Shown one piece after another: positions 1-9,997 of a DNA stretch of 64,000 nt; position 1 is the stretch's first letter; the number at the start of each line of letters is the position of its first letter. Made by a program: the position numbers and the translations under genes. Source of the stretch: Edwardiiplasma whartonense (GTDB lineage Bacteria > Bacillota_I > Bacilli_A > Mycoplasmatales > Mycoplasmataceae); assembly GCF_023566315.1 (NCBI RefSeq), contig NZ_JAKNSU010000001.1; one strand, written 5' to 3'. The notes below the pieces were generated by a model, which saw only the letters and a list, made by a program, of their open reading frames with translations, was not told where the DNA came from and searched no databases.

Positions 1-1
1 A

Positions 2-1612
2 GTCGATATTACTACTCAAACTAAGTTGCTATCCCAAAAGTTAAGTCAGGTGAAACGCAATGAGTTTGTCTATGAGAATTTGGTAAAGTATATTGGAATT
101 AACCGTCATGATGTTAGTGTCTTAATTTTTTGTGTTGATATCAATCATGCTAATAGTGTGGCGCATTATTTATCAGAGAAAAATGAAAAAGTAGCAGTCT
201 TGTTTGGTGAAACCAATAAAGAAGCTCGAAAGATCTTTATTGAAAACTTTAAGAATAAAGAAATTAACTATCTTTGTGTAGTTGATATTTTTAATGAAGG
301 AGTCGATGTCCCAAGCATTGACCACTTGTTTTTGTTGCGACCAACAAGTTCTTTGATTGTTTATTTACAACAATTAGGAAGAGGTTTGAGAAAACTTCCA
401 GACAAGCGCTTGGAAGTCTTTGACTTTATTAACAATATTGATGCTGAAGTTAACAAGAACTATAACCCGTTTATTTTCTTAGAACCATTAATGAGTAATG
501 ATTTGAACAACAAACAAATTAAAGACTTAAAAGTCAACTTTGACAAAGTTTCTGGATATGTGGCAGGAGATAGTTTATTCCATTTTGAAAAAGCATCCAA
601 AGCTTATTTCAAAGATAAAGTAGCAAAGATGACTAATGGGAACTATAATGCAAGAATTAATAAACTTTTGGAAAATTATTGGCAAAATAACATTGAAGAT
701 TATGAAACTTATGAAAACTTTATTCTTAATAACTTTGATAATATTTATCAATTTTATGGTAAAGAATGTTATAAGTTTTATTTCAAGCAGAACCAGAATC
801 TTGATCAAAAGGAATTGGGCCGCTTAAATAAAATCTTTGCTAAGTTTAGTGTTTTTAATAATAGTTCTTTGATTAAAGAATTGTTAAAAATGATCGAAAC
901 GCGTAAATCATCAAAATATCAAACAATTAACGATTTGTTCATTGTCTCTTTCTTTGCTGATTTGAAGAAATACTTGAATTTCTTTATTCAGAATAATGTT
1001 AAAGATTTATGAAGTGGTTTAAGTCAGAAACGATACGAATATCTTTTGAAAGAGTTAACTTATTTATTGCAATTCAAATTGAATAATGAAGATTTAATTA
1101 CTACATCAGTAAGTGATGAAACCGCCAGCTACTTGAATTCTAATTTCACCAAAGTGCAATCAGCAGTTGTGACTAAAGTGATCTATAAAGATGATGGAAG
1201 TTTAGTTGACTGACAAGGTGGGAAGTTTATTACTGGGTTTATTGAAACTAATAGTGAATATCAAGAAAATATTCTTTGTTCGGTTTCAGTAGAAACTAAA
1301 AACACAAAGTATGGTTATATCAATGAATACAATCGAATCACTGGTGAGTTGAAATGGGATTCACAAAATAACTGGATTCGCAAGGATGGAAGTTTTAACA
1401 AAGCAGCTAGTCGCTTTGAAGATACAAGTAATAACAATATCTGGTTTATTTATTCTGATGCTGGTTTGGTTGATAAATTTAGTATTGATAAGAATAATAA
1501 GATTCAAGTCTTTAAATTAATTGGTAAAAGCGAAGAAATTATTAGTAAAGAAGTTAATGTTGATAACCGCGGGGTTATCTCTTATGTTGTGAAAATAAAG
1601 AAATATGACTAG
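2..1612 (+). CDS. DEAD/DEAH-box helicase, C-terminal part (5' end outside window)
   Basis: The reading frame is open from the first bases, so the N-terminal ATPase half lies upstream of the window; 536 residues are visible. Seen: a superfamily 2 helicase C domain, with the segment ILIFCVDINHANSVAHYL, then FNEGVDVPSIDHL and the motif VI-like QQLGRGLRK. TGA codons at 1010 and 1211 are read as Trp. The C-terminal 200 residues resemble the DUF3427 region that follows this helicase type in Firmicutes, which I judge by eye only. Family knowledge: such proteins unwind nucleic acid and are often encoded beside restriction or other defence genes. The next gene starts 60 bases downstream on the same strand and is a DNA methyltransferase, which fits a defence setting. 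The exact role is unknown, and a housekeeping helicase is possible. Confidence 0.75.
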
Positions 1613-1672
1613 ATTTTTCATTCTTTGTTATGTAAAATTAAAATAACTTTATATGAGAAAGTTGGTTGTTGT

Positions 1673-2704
1673 ATGGAAACAAAACATTTAATTCTTAATC
1701 ATAATAGCAAAGAAGTGAGTGCTAAAACCGATCAAAAAGTTGATCTTATTGTCACTTCTCCACCTTATCCGATGATTAAAATGTGAGATGAGTTGTTTGA
1801 AATCGATAGTTTAGCAAAAAATGAAGAAGAAATTGGGAATGAATTTAAAAAAAGTATTAGTTTTTTGAACGAAATTTGAAATGAATCTTTGAGATTGTTA
1901 TCCGAAGATGCGATTGTTTGTATAAATATTGGTGATGCCACCCGAAAGATTGGTTCACAATTTAGATTGTTCAATAATCACCAAAAGATTGTTGAATATT
2001 TTTTGAGTAAAGGTTTTGTCCAATTACCAAGCATAATTTGAAGAAAACAAACAAATTCTCCAAACAAATTCATGGGTTCTGGTATGTTGCCTGTTGGAGC
2101 ATATGTAACTTTAGAACATGAATACATTTTGATTTTCCGGAAACAGAAACGTGATTTTTTGAAAAATAATGAAAAAGAAAATAGATTAGAAAGTGCCTTT
2201 TTTTGAGAGGAAAGAAATGTTTGATTTAATGATGTTTGAGACGTAAAAGGAGTAAAACAAAGAAACAATATTTTAAATTCCAGAGAAAGAACCGCGGCTT
2301 ATCCTTTTGAAATTGCAGATCGTTTGATTAAAATGTTTTCAGTTAAAGGTGATACGGTTTTGGATCCTTTTTTAGGAACCGGAACAACAACACTTGCTGC
2401 GATGTTAAACGAAAGAAATTCAATTGGTGTCGAATTGGACGAAGGTTTATATTTAAATTTTGTTGATTCACTAAAAAAAGATAATAATACTATTACTAAA
2501 AAAATGAACAAAAAAATTGATGAAAGAATTTCAGAACACGAAGATTTTGTTACGAATTCTCAATCTGAAGTAAAATACTTTAATGAAAATTTAAAAACTA
2601 GGGTTAAAACTAAACAAGAATTGAGAATAAAGATAAATAAAATAAAATCAATTCAAATAGAAAAAGAAAAAAACGAAGCATTGCTTCGAGTTAATTACTT
2701 TTAA
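1673..2704 (+). CDS. Site-specific DNA methyltransferase, probably N4-cytosine, beta class
   Basis: A 343-residue SAM-dependent DNA methyltransferase. Seen: catalytic motif TSPPY at residues 28-32, and the SAM-binding motif DPFLGTGTT starting at residue 231. Motif IV before motif I is the beta-class order, with the target-recognition region between. SPPY rather than DPPY is typical of N4-cytosine enzymes, although some adenine enzymes also carry it. It ends in a lysine- and glutamate-rich helical tail. Several Trp codons are TGA. The ATG at 1673 is the first in frame. The gene runs tail to tail with the endonuclease gene on the other strand and overlaps it by 14 bases. The partner resembles MjaI, which recognises CTAG and is paired with an m4C methylase, so CTAG is my inferred target. 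CTAG does occur in this window, so an active enzyme would be needed for protection. Confidence 0.85.
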
Positions 2705-3299
2705 AATATGTCTCATCGAAACTAACAATCGTTTCGTTTTTTTCTTTTTTATAATATATTATTACACAATCGATTTCTTGCACTTTTGTAGTAGGATTAG
2801 TAATTTTAAACGTTTCTGGTTTTATTTGCACTGGAATATCATTAATAAAACCATCGATATTTTTAGATTCCTCTTCTTTGGTGGCTCTTCTGAAGGGGAG
2901 ATCTAGTTTTTCACCGATCAAACTTATTATTTTATATTGAGCATTTAATCCTTCATAAGTTTTATCAATGATTAATGACTTGATATAATTTTCAACCATT
3001 GCTCGATCAATTTGATCAATGGCGGTTCTCATTGAAGGTAATGCTTTCATAATTTTATCTACTGCTGGAGTAATGGTATCTCCCATTTTATTTTTGTACC
3101 ATTCATCTCAACTTTTGACTGAGATATTTATCTTTTCAGAAGCGTACTCAGGAAATAAATCAGACAATTGACCAACATTGTTCGGTCTGGTTGCTTGAGT
3201 ATTTTGATTTATTAAATTTATTATTTGTTTTACATATTTTGGATATTCATAGTCATTGAACTGTTCATTTTCATCTTTATTTTTAATTCTAAATTCCAT
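2691..3299 (-). CDS. Type II restriction endonuclease, MjaI-family-like
   Basis: A 202-residue protein read through one TGA (Trp). The N-terminal pattern YPKYVKQIINLINQN followed by TRPNNVGQLS matches my memory of the MjaI restriction endonuclease family (Pfam RE_MjaI). A likely PD-(D/E)XK nuclease core is seen as IDGFINDIPVQIK, with Asp149 and Lys160 as the candidate metal and catalytic residues and Gln158 in the middle position. Family knowledge: MjaI cuts CTAG. It is convergent with the methyltransferase gene and overlaps its end by 14 bases, the usual company of a type II endonuclease. The gene reads away from the DUF262 gene, and the 97-base gap between them must hold both promoters. The specificity is inferred from family resemblance only. 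Confidence 0.7.
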
Positions 3300-3396
3300 T
3301 TTTTTCTTTTCATCTCTATTTTTCGCATGTATCTATCAAATTTCAAAATATTGACGTACTATAAATATTATATAGTTTCAATTTAGAGGTAGAGTT

Positions 3397-4575
3397 ATGA
3401 GTGAAGAAATAAGGGAATTAGACGATATAATTAAACAACAATTTTTAGATGCCGGATCATTAGAGGAAACTGCTGAAATAGATTTATCAAAGATTAAAAT
3501 TGAATGAAAACAAACAGATTATTCAGTTAATGATATTTTAGAATTAGTTAAAACAGAAGATATTTATGTACCAGAATTCCAAAGAAATTATGTTTGAAAA
3601 CAAGACCAAGGAAATGAATTTATAGAATCATTGTTGATCGGGATTCCGATCCCCTCAATTTATTTAAGTAATTTCAAAGATAATCAAGCTGAAAAATATA
3701 ATATCATTGATGGCTTACAAAGAATTACCACACTATTAAAATTTATTAATAATCAAAAGTACGACAATAATTCCTCAGCTAGCTGAAAATTAAAATCTAA
3801 TGTTGCCGAATGGGATGGCAAAACTTTTTCAGAATTTGATAAGGTTTGACAAAATAAATTAAAAAGAACAAGAATTTCAACGATTATTATTAGTCAAGAA
3901 GTCAATGATGCGGAAGATGCGTTTGGAATATTTAACGTTTTTGCTAGAATAAATAAAACCGGTACTAAATTATCAAATCAACAGATTCGTAGTTCTTTAA
4001 ATTATTCTGAAAATATAAAGAGGTTGTCTATTTTAGCTGACTCGGCGGTTAAAAAAGAATCGATTAAAATCAAAGAAACTGATAAGAAAAACGCTGGTCA
4101 AGACGAGTTAATTTTACGTGGAATTAATTTATATAAAATTATGAAGTTAGATGAAGTTCATAACAAAATTACATTAAAAAACCAATTAAATAATACTGCA
4201 GAATGATTGAAACAAACAAAAAATCCTGATGTGATCTCAACAATGGATAAAGTTGCAGAGGCCATTGATAGATACAATAACTTGATTGATTCTAATGGTA
4301 AAGTTTTTTATTGTCCGATTGTTGCTAAGAACAAAACTAATGAAGTGACGTATACCAATTGAACATCACCTTTAATATTTGAAACGATTATGTATTTACT
4401 TATTAAGAATGAAAATCTTTCTAAAATAGATTTTAAAAGATATGAAAATGAAATGTTACAACAAAGTGAATTAAAGAGTGATCCTGATATTAGTAAATCT
4501 GCCTTTTTTAACAATACAACAAGTTTAGAAAAAATTAAGCGAAGAATCGATATATTGAGCGAGTGTCTTTGTTAA
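3397..4575 (+). CDS. DUF262-family protein (ParB/Srx-like nuclease fold, GmrSD-like)
   Basis: A 392-residue protein with the DUF262 hallmark IIDGLQRITTLLKF. The DGxQR signature (Asp105 to Arg109) is the active-site motif of the ParB-like nuclease/NTPase fold found in GmrSD-type modification-dependent restriction enzymes. Upstream is the typical YVPEFQRNYVWK element, and FARINKTGTKLSNQQIRSSL follows. No C-terminal HNH (DUF1524) domain is seen, so the protein lacks the second nuclease of full GmrSD. It starts at ATG 3397 behind the purine-rich AGAGGTAGAG. Its stop overlaps the ATG of the next gene by one base, which implies coupled translation. Isoleucine ATA codons look commoner than in the housekeeping genes, which could mean transfer. 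Role inferred: defence against foreign nucleic acid. Confidence 0.85.
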
Positions 4576-5243
4576 TGAATTATTTTGAAGATGTCGATGA
4601 AGATACTTGTAAGATAAAATTGCAATTCAGTTTAACGAATGAAGTTAATACAAAAATTAAAGAATATTATGATTATTTATCTTCTGCTTTAACAGAAGTT
4701 GCGAATCCTATGTTTCCTCAAAAAATATGGTCAAAAAAACAAGAAGGCGAATTAATACTAATTTGTGTTCAGATGTTTGCGAAATTTGAATTTATACTAA
4801 AGCTCGGGATAAAAAATTTAATCGACTATAACGAAGGAATTGACGATAATTTTAAAAAAATATTAATCAAAACATTAACTTCTTCAACTATAAATTATCC
4901 TAATAATCTTGATCAATTTTTAGTTAAAAATCTTTTTATTCCCGGTATTGCACGTATAAATTTTAATTCCAGAAACAATAAAATTAAAAAAATGATTGAT
5001 TTTAACGCTATTAATATTGTTCGAACAGAAATGAGAAACAAGGCTTGTCATGATTGAGAAATAAATAATTGATCAATTGGTAAAATGTGAATATGTCTAA
5101 TCTCTTTAACTAATCTACTGATGAATATAGATGTTTGTCTATGCGAAGAATCTTCGGAAAAAAGTACTGATTTAGTTAGGGAAATTTATTTTAATAAAAA
5201 TCATTACCCTGAGATTACGAATATGGAATTTTTTGATAAATAA
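4575..5243 (+). CDS. HEPN-domain putative RNase (MAE_28990/MAE_18760-like)
   Basis: A 222-residue protein. Near residues 150-160 it carries TEMRNKACHDW, in which Arg154 and His159 form the R-x4-H motif that marks catalytic HEPN ribonucleases. The protein is otherwise mostly helical, as HEPN domains are. An in-frame GTG at 4563 exists, but the ATG at 4575 overlaps the DUF262 stop in a TAATG junction and is the better start. Family knowledge: MAE_28990/MAE_18760-type HEPN proteins are found beside DUF262 proteins. I assign that family from the motif and neighbourhood, not from a search. The inferred role is RNA cleavage in a two-component defence module. Seven TGA codons, all in the last 75 residues, are read as Trp. 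Confidence 0.65.
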
Positions 5244-5308
5244 GGAATTAAACATTTCTCTTGTATAAAAGCTTCGAAGTGACTATACTAAAATATTGAG
5301 GTATTGGC

Positions 5309-5959
5309 ATGGAGAAAACACAAAATACAAAAAAACCAGTAACAATCATTATTATTGCTGGTGGATCAGGATCTGGAAAAACTACAGTAGCTACTAAGAT
5401 TTCTCAACAGATTTTAAAAGATAAGTCTGTTGAATATTTATCAATGGATAATTACTATAATGATTTATCATATATGGATAGCGACGAGAGAGAAGAGGTT
5501 AACTTTGACCATCCAAATGCACTTGATGTTGAATTGTTAGAGAAACATTTAATGGCATTGAAAAATCGTGAAACAATTGAAGTTCCTCAATATGATTTCA
5601 AAGAACACGTGAGAGATAAAAAGAGTAAGATAATGAAAGCAGCAGATGTCATTATTTTAGATGGTATTCTCGCTTTACATATTGAATCAATCAGAGATTT
5701 GGGTGATATTAAACTTTTTATTAAAACTGCTGATGATGTTCGTTTTATTCGTCGTTTAGAACGTGATGTTAAAGAACGAGGGAGAACTTTAGATAGTGTA
5801 ATCGATCAATATTTAAACGTTGTACGACCAATGCACCAATTCTTTGTTGAACCAAGTATTGATTTTGCTGACTTGATTGTTCCTTATTATGAAGGAAATG
5901 ATGTTGCAGTAGATATTGTAGCTACTAAAATTGCCGCTTTGGTTGAGGAAAAAGAATAA
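5309..5959 (+). CDS. udk: Uridine kinase
   Basis: A full-length 216-residue uridine kinase, which phosphorylates uridine and cytidine to the monophosphates with ATP or GTP in pyrimidine salvage. Seen: P-loop GGSGSGKTT at residues 18-26, the substrate-binding DNYY segment, the FDHPNAL element, and the family signature IRRLERDVKERGRTLDSVI followed by VRPMHQFFVEPS. A -10-like TATACT lies at 5284-5289, about 20 bases before the start. The gene ends in a perfect 17-bp hairpin terminator, so it is a single-gene unit. It sits between two putative defence modules, which suggests that one or both inserted next to a stable housekeeping gene. Confidence 0.96.
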   Translation: MEKTQNTKKPVTIIIIAGGSGSGKTTVATKISQQILKDKSVEYLSMDNYYNDLSYMDSDEREEVNFDHPNALDVELLEKHLMALKNRETIEVPQYDFKEHVRDKKSKIMKAADVIILDGILALHIESIRDLGDIKLFIKTADDVRFIRRLERDVKERGRTLDSVIDQYLNVVRPMHQFFVEPSIDFADLIVPYYEGNDVAVDIVATKIAALVEEKE

Positions 5960-5997
5960 ACAACAAAAACATCACCTTAAGGTGATGTTTTTGTTGT
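5960..5997 (+). terminator. Rho-independent terminator after udk
   Basis: Perfect 17-bp inverted repeat with a TTAA loop (5977-5980). The T-run lies inside the right arm. The left arm begins directly at the udk stop codon. Confidence 0.85.
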
Positions 5998-6050
5998 CAC
6001 AATCTACATTTAGAGTTAGCATAAAAACGTGAGGAGGTTTGAGATAAAAA

Positions 6051-8360
6051 ATGGATGAAAAAAATACAAAAATTGACTTTCATACACATACTAGAAGTAT
6101 AAAAAAAGGAGAACGAAAAAAAGACAGGGAAATGCCTTTGACGGATGAAGCGGCAAAAGAATTTATTAGGTCACGAGTGGATGCTAATGTGAAGATAATA
6201 GCCATAACTAATCATAATATTTTTGATGAAAAACAGTTTGAGTTAATAAATAGAAATATAGAAAATTTAGAATTGATTGTTTTTCCTGGATGTGAAATTG
6301 ATGTAAATGTTAATCTATTAGGTGAAGAAGGTTCAAAATCGCGTAATTTCAATATCATAGTAAGTCCGGAAAATTCTAAAAAGTTGAATTCTGAATTACT
6401 TCAAAGAAGTAATGATAATTATGAAAATTTTAGTGTAAGTTTGGAAGAACTCTTAAATTTTGCAAAAAAATATGAAGCTATATTGATAGCTCCTTCAAAA
6501 CAAAAAGACGGAGCATTAAAGGATGACGTTAAAGCAAGGATAAATATGGGATTAATTAATTCCAAGTCCTGTTTTTATTACGGAGCTACAAATGCTCACT
6601 CTGCAGCGATTTATGAAGGTCAAGGTCAACGTGTTTTAGTTGGTAGTGATAATGATTCTTGAAAGAACTTTATCAATTCCGGTAAAGATAAAAGAGATGA
6701 ATTACCTTTTATACCTATTAAACTTGTAACTTATTCCGCGATAAAAGATTATTTACATAAAAATCAACTTTATGGTGGTAAAGTTAGTGATTCATATGAA
6801 TTGAAATTTTTGCCTGAAGACAAAAGAAACGATAGTAAATGAGAGGAAGAATTATCTTTTAGTGTTAAGAAAGGAACGAACATCATTATAGGACCGCGAG
6901 GTTCTGGAAAAACTGTTTTGTTGGAAAATATAAAGGATGAAATTTATAAAAAGACACAACAAAACATAAGTATTTTTAGTTCTCAAAAAGATGATGGAGA
7001 TAACTATGATGAAAAGTACAAATTAAAAAGAAAAGAATTAACAAAATTACTAGATGAAAAGAGCGGTGATTTTGAAGATAAAGTTTCAAGCTTGTATGCT
7101 TCAATTAAATATAATGAAAATATTTCTTATTCTAATATAAAATCAGCTTTTTTAAATCTGAAAGAACACGTGGAACAACGACGTAGAAAAATGGGTATGG
7201 ATTTATTAAAGTTGAGTCAACTGAAGGATGAAGATCCATATACGTGAAATAAAATTAAGAAAAATTCTTTGGAAGCTGTATTGAAAAAACGAAAGGATGA
7301 TTATACTCAGATTAGTAGTGTTTTAGAAATTGTGAACTGTTATAAAAAAAATTCTAATTTTTCTGGTTTTTCTTTCGATGAGATCAATTCAAAAATTAAT
7401 GAATTTCTTTCTTTGATAAAAAAAGATTCAACTGAAAATTATTTGAATAATATGAAAGAGAAAATAATAAAAGAAGGTAAGGATAAACTGAAGGAAAGTT
7501 ATACCATTAAACGACAGATTCAAGCTATGCCTTCAAATATAGAATTGTTTAATTTGTGACAAAATAAGAATAATTTTTTGGAGGTCAAAAATACTTTAAT
7601 AAACTATTCAATTGATGAAGAAAAGATTCTATTGGGTTCAATAATAAATAAGCAGAAAGATATTGAGAATATTTATTTGGTTGCTAATAGAATTGTTTTT
7701 ACAAAAAATAATTTAGAAAAATTTAAAAATTCTGGATTTAGTTTAATTAAGGGAGAAAATACCAATGCTCAGAAGTTTCTAGATCGACTAGAAGGAATAA
7801 CTGTGACGGACATATATAGCAATGAATTTCCATTAATTATTAAAGAAATAAGTGACCAAATTGAAACTGAGTTCAGAAAGAAACCAGAAAGTTTGTTAAG
7901 GTATGTTTGCAGGACTTGCTTAGAAGACGGAACCGGAAAGAACCCTAGTTCAGGTGAAAAACAGATAATGATGTTGTTGGATTACATTAATGATGAAAAG
8001 ATGTTTTATATTTTTGATGAACCTGAGAAGTCTTTGGATAATAGATTTGTTAATGACTTTGTTTTGAGCAAGATAAATCTATTGTCAACTAATGGATTCG
8101 TTATAATGTCAACACACAACGCCAATTTGGGAGTTTTATTATTCCCTCAAACTGTCATATACAGAAGAGAAAACGAAGAACAAAAGGGTGTTTATGAAAC
8201 TTTTTTAGGGGAAAATCAAAGTGAAAATCTAGAAAATGGAAATAAAGATGTTTTAAAGTGGAAGGAAGTTGCTGAGAATATCCTTGAAGGAGGATCGGAA
8301 GCTTTCAATAAAAGAGGAGATATTTATGGAGAATTTGAAAAAAGAAGTCGCCAAAGTTAG
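6051..8360 (+). CDS. TrlF-like PHP-domain and AAA/ABC-type ATPase protein
   Basis: A 769-residue protein after TGA is read as Trp. N-terminal PHP phosphoesterase domain: IDFHTHT at residues 8-14, the NHN element at 54-56, GCEID at 80-84 and a late GSDND. It is followed by an SMC/ABC-like ATPase: Walker A GPRGSGKT at 281-288, a long charged, probably coiled-coil middle, the signature-like SSGEKQ at 633-638, Walker B IFDEPEKSLDN with Asp656/Glu657, and a switch His at 689 in THNANLG. This domain order is that of the TrlF family, often found in defence loci. It looks shorter than most family members. The ATG at 6051 follows a strong GAGGAGG site. AGA and ATA codons seem abundant, unlike the nearby housekeeping genes. 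The start of the next gene overlaps its last 35 bases. Confidence 0.8.
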
Positions 8361-8667
8361 TTATTTATCGCAAGAACAGAGTATATGTTTTAAAAATCTT
8401 TTAAACAAAACCAATTATACGATAAGTTTAACTGAACCGGCGGATGAACAGTTTGTTAATGTTTTCTCAAGCCTATTAAGTGAGATTGAAAAATATTCTA
8501 AGAAATCTGGCGAACTTTTCTCGGTGAGTTATCCGGATGAATGAGATAAAGCTGGTGAAAACGAACTTTCCGTAGCTGAGGAAATAATTAAAGAGTTTTG
8601 TGTAAAAATAAATAGTGATTTGAAACAAATATCTTTAAAGATAGATGAAATTAATAGATGAAATTAA
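8326..8667 (+). CDS. Small unknown protein, overlapping partner of the TrlF-like gene
   Basis: A 113-residue acidic protein, predicted mostly helical, that I do not recognise. The ATG at 8326 has a good ribosome binding site, AAAGAGGAGA at 8311-8320, inside the end of the TrlF-like gene. The two overlap by 35 bases in different frames, so they are almost certainly co-transcribed and coupled. Two TGA codons are read as Trp. A short direct repeat (AGATGAAATTAAT) lies at the 3' end at 8643-8666. No membrane segment or signal peptide is seen. By position it may be a regulator, toxin-control or cofactor subunit of the PHP-ATPase; this is inference from context only. Confidence 0.7.
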
Positions 8668-8775
8668 TTATGCAAGGATTTTTTTGACAATTGTAGATCG
8701 TTGAAATTTATCTTGTAGTGGTTTTTGTGTTTTCTTGAGTGGTAGAATAAAAAACGAAACAAGGAGAATGACACT

Positions 8776-9312
8776 ATGATTCACAAGAATACTATCAAAG
8801 AAGTTACTGACTTTTTAAATTTACACATTTCAACCCAATTACGTTGCATGCAACTTTCTAAAGAATTAAATAAAAACGGTTTTCCAGGATTTGCTTGATT
8901 TTATCAAGTTCAATCAGTTGATGAATTTATGCATCAACGTCGAATTATTAATTACTTACAAGGAAGTTTAGGAGCTGAAGATTACCAGTTAGTTGCACCG
9001 GTGTTTGAAAAGTTTGCTATTACCCACCCAAAAGAAGCGTTGGAATATTACATTAAGATGCGTCAAGAAACTTTAGATTTTGCTCTAGATTTTAAGAAGA
9101 AAGCAGTTGAACGTCATGATTATTTAACTGGTGAATTCTATACTTGATTTATTAAAGATTATTGAACTGAAATTGATGAAAATAATGACATTCTTGACCG
9201 AGTAAAGATGAATGGTGATGTTTTAGCTGGATTAGACCGAAGAATGAATAAGCGTGCTGAGATTGATCCTGAAAATGTGATTCACCCAATGAAAATCTTT
9301 TTAGCAGATTAA
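8776..9312 (+). CDS. Divergent ferritin-like protein
   Basis: A 178-residue protein with the ferritin four-helix pattern: LNLHISTQLRCMQLSKEL (helix A), WFYQVQSVDEFMHQRRIINYL (helix B), and a C-terminal helix after HDYLTGEFYTWF. In non-haem ferritins the ferroxidase centre uses a Glu in helix A and Glu plus a nearby His in helix B. Here helix B keeps Glu50 and His53, but the helix A position appears to be His17 instead of Glu, and the later ligands are not clear. The length is near the usual 165-180. The start follows AAGGAGAATG. It forms its own unit, closed by a terminator at 9351. It may store iron or be a Dps/ferritin relative without ferroxidase activity. Confidence 0.65.
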
Positions 9313-9350
9313 TACGATGTTCTGTACAGAGATATGACCGCGTTCTTTTA

Positions 9351-9376
9351 AAAGACCTTACTATTAAGGTCTTTTT
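9351..9376 (+). terminator. Terminator after the ferritin-like gene
   Basis: 10-bp stem AAAGACCTTA with loop CTAT and a right arm running into six Ts. Confidence 0.85.
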
Positions 9377-9444
9377 TACTATTTAAATTATTTTTTCTTT
9401 TTTGAAAAGGACTAACTACGGTATGATTAGAACGAGGTAAAATT

Positions 9445-9975
9445 ATGAAATTAAACTACACAAAAATTGATAATAACCATAACCCGATTATTAAGAATTT
9501 TTACTTGTATGATGACGGACAAACTTTGTATGGTTTATTCTTGGTAAGTAAAATTAAAGATAAACTTTATTTTATTATTTTTAAAGGTGTTGATTTTGAT
9601 TCTCAAGAGTTTAAAAGTTATTTACAAGGTAATCTTCAGGATGCTAATAATCCTGACGCTTCGTGGTTTTGAACGAAGTATTTATTAAGTTATTTAGATG
9701 ACATTTTAGAGAAACCAATTCAAATTAAACCAATTAATTCTTTAAAAGAAATTAGTAGTAATGATAATCAGCAAGGTATAAACTTATATGAAATTCAACA
9801 AGCTAATTTCACCAACGTAGGGTTTGCTTATGAAATGGTTCTTGATGATCTCTTAGAAGTTGTGGTTAAGTTTTTATATCAAGATAAAAAGTCACCCTTT
9901 CTAAGTGTGGAGTTACGTCAAGATTTTCTTGATACCCAAGCATGAATTTTAGAAAACATTTACGACCAAGGATAA
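9445..9975 (+). CDS. Conserved-looking hypothetical protein upstream of parE
   Basis: A 176-residue soluble protein that I do not recognise. It is rich in Asp, Asn and aromatic residues, with a probable beta-rich first half (FYLYDDGQTLYGLFLVSKI, KLYFIIFKGVDFD). No signal peptide or membrane helix is seen. Two TGA codons are read as Trp. It starts at ATG 9445 after AACGAGGTAAAATT and ends 22 bases before parE on the same strand, so it probably leads the topoisomerase IV operon. No function is proposed. Confidence 0.7.
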
Positions 9976-9997
9976 TAAAAAAGACAGGAGTTTATTA

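Noticed and set aside
575..808. Open frame on the minus strand inside the helicase gene, and similar antisense frames inside parE, parC, tkt and valS
   Set aside because: They lie opposite strongly conserved genes, have low-complexity translations and no ribosome site.
1010..1012. In-frame TGA codons throughout, which look like nonsense mutations or split genes
   Set aside because: Both sides continue the same protein family in almost every gene and the TGA falls at conserved Trp positions; code 4 explains it.
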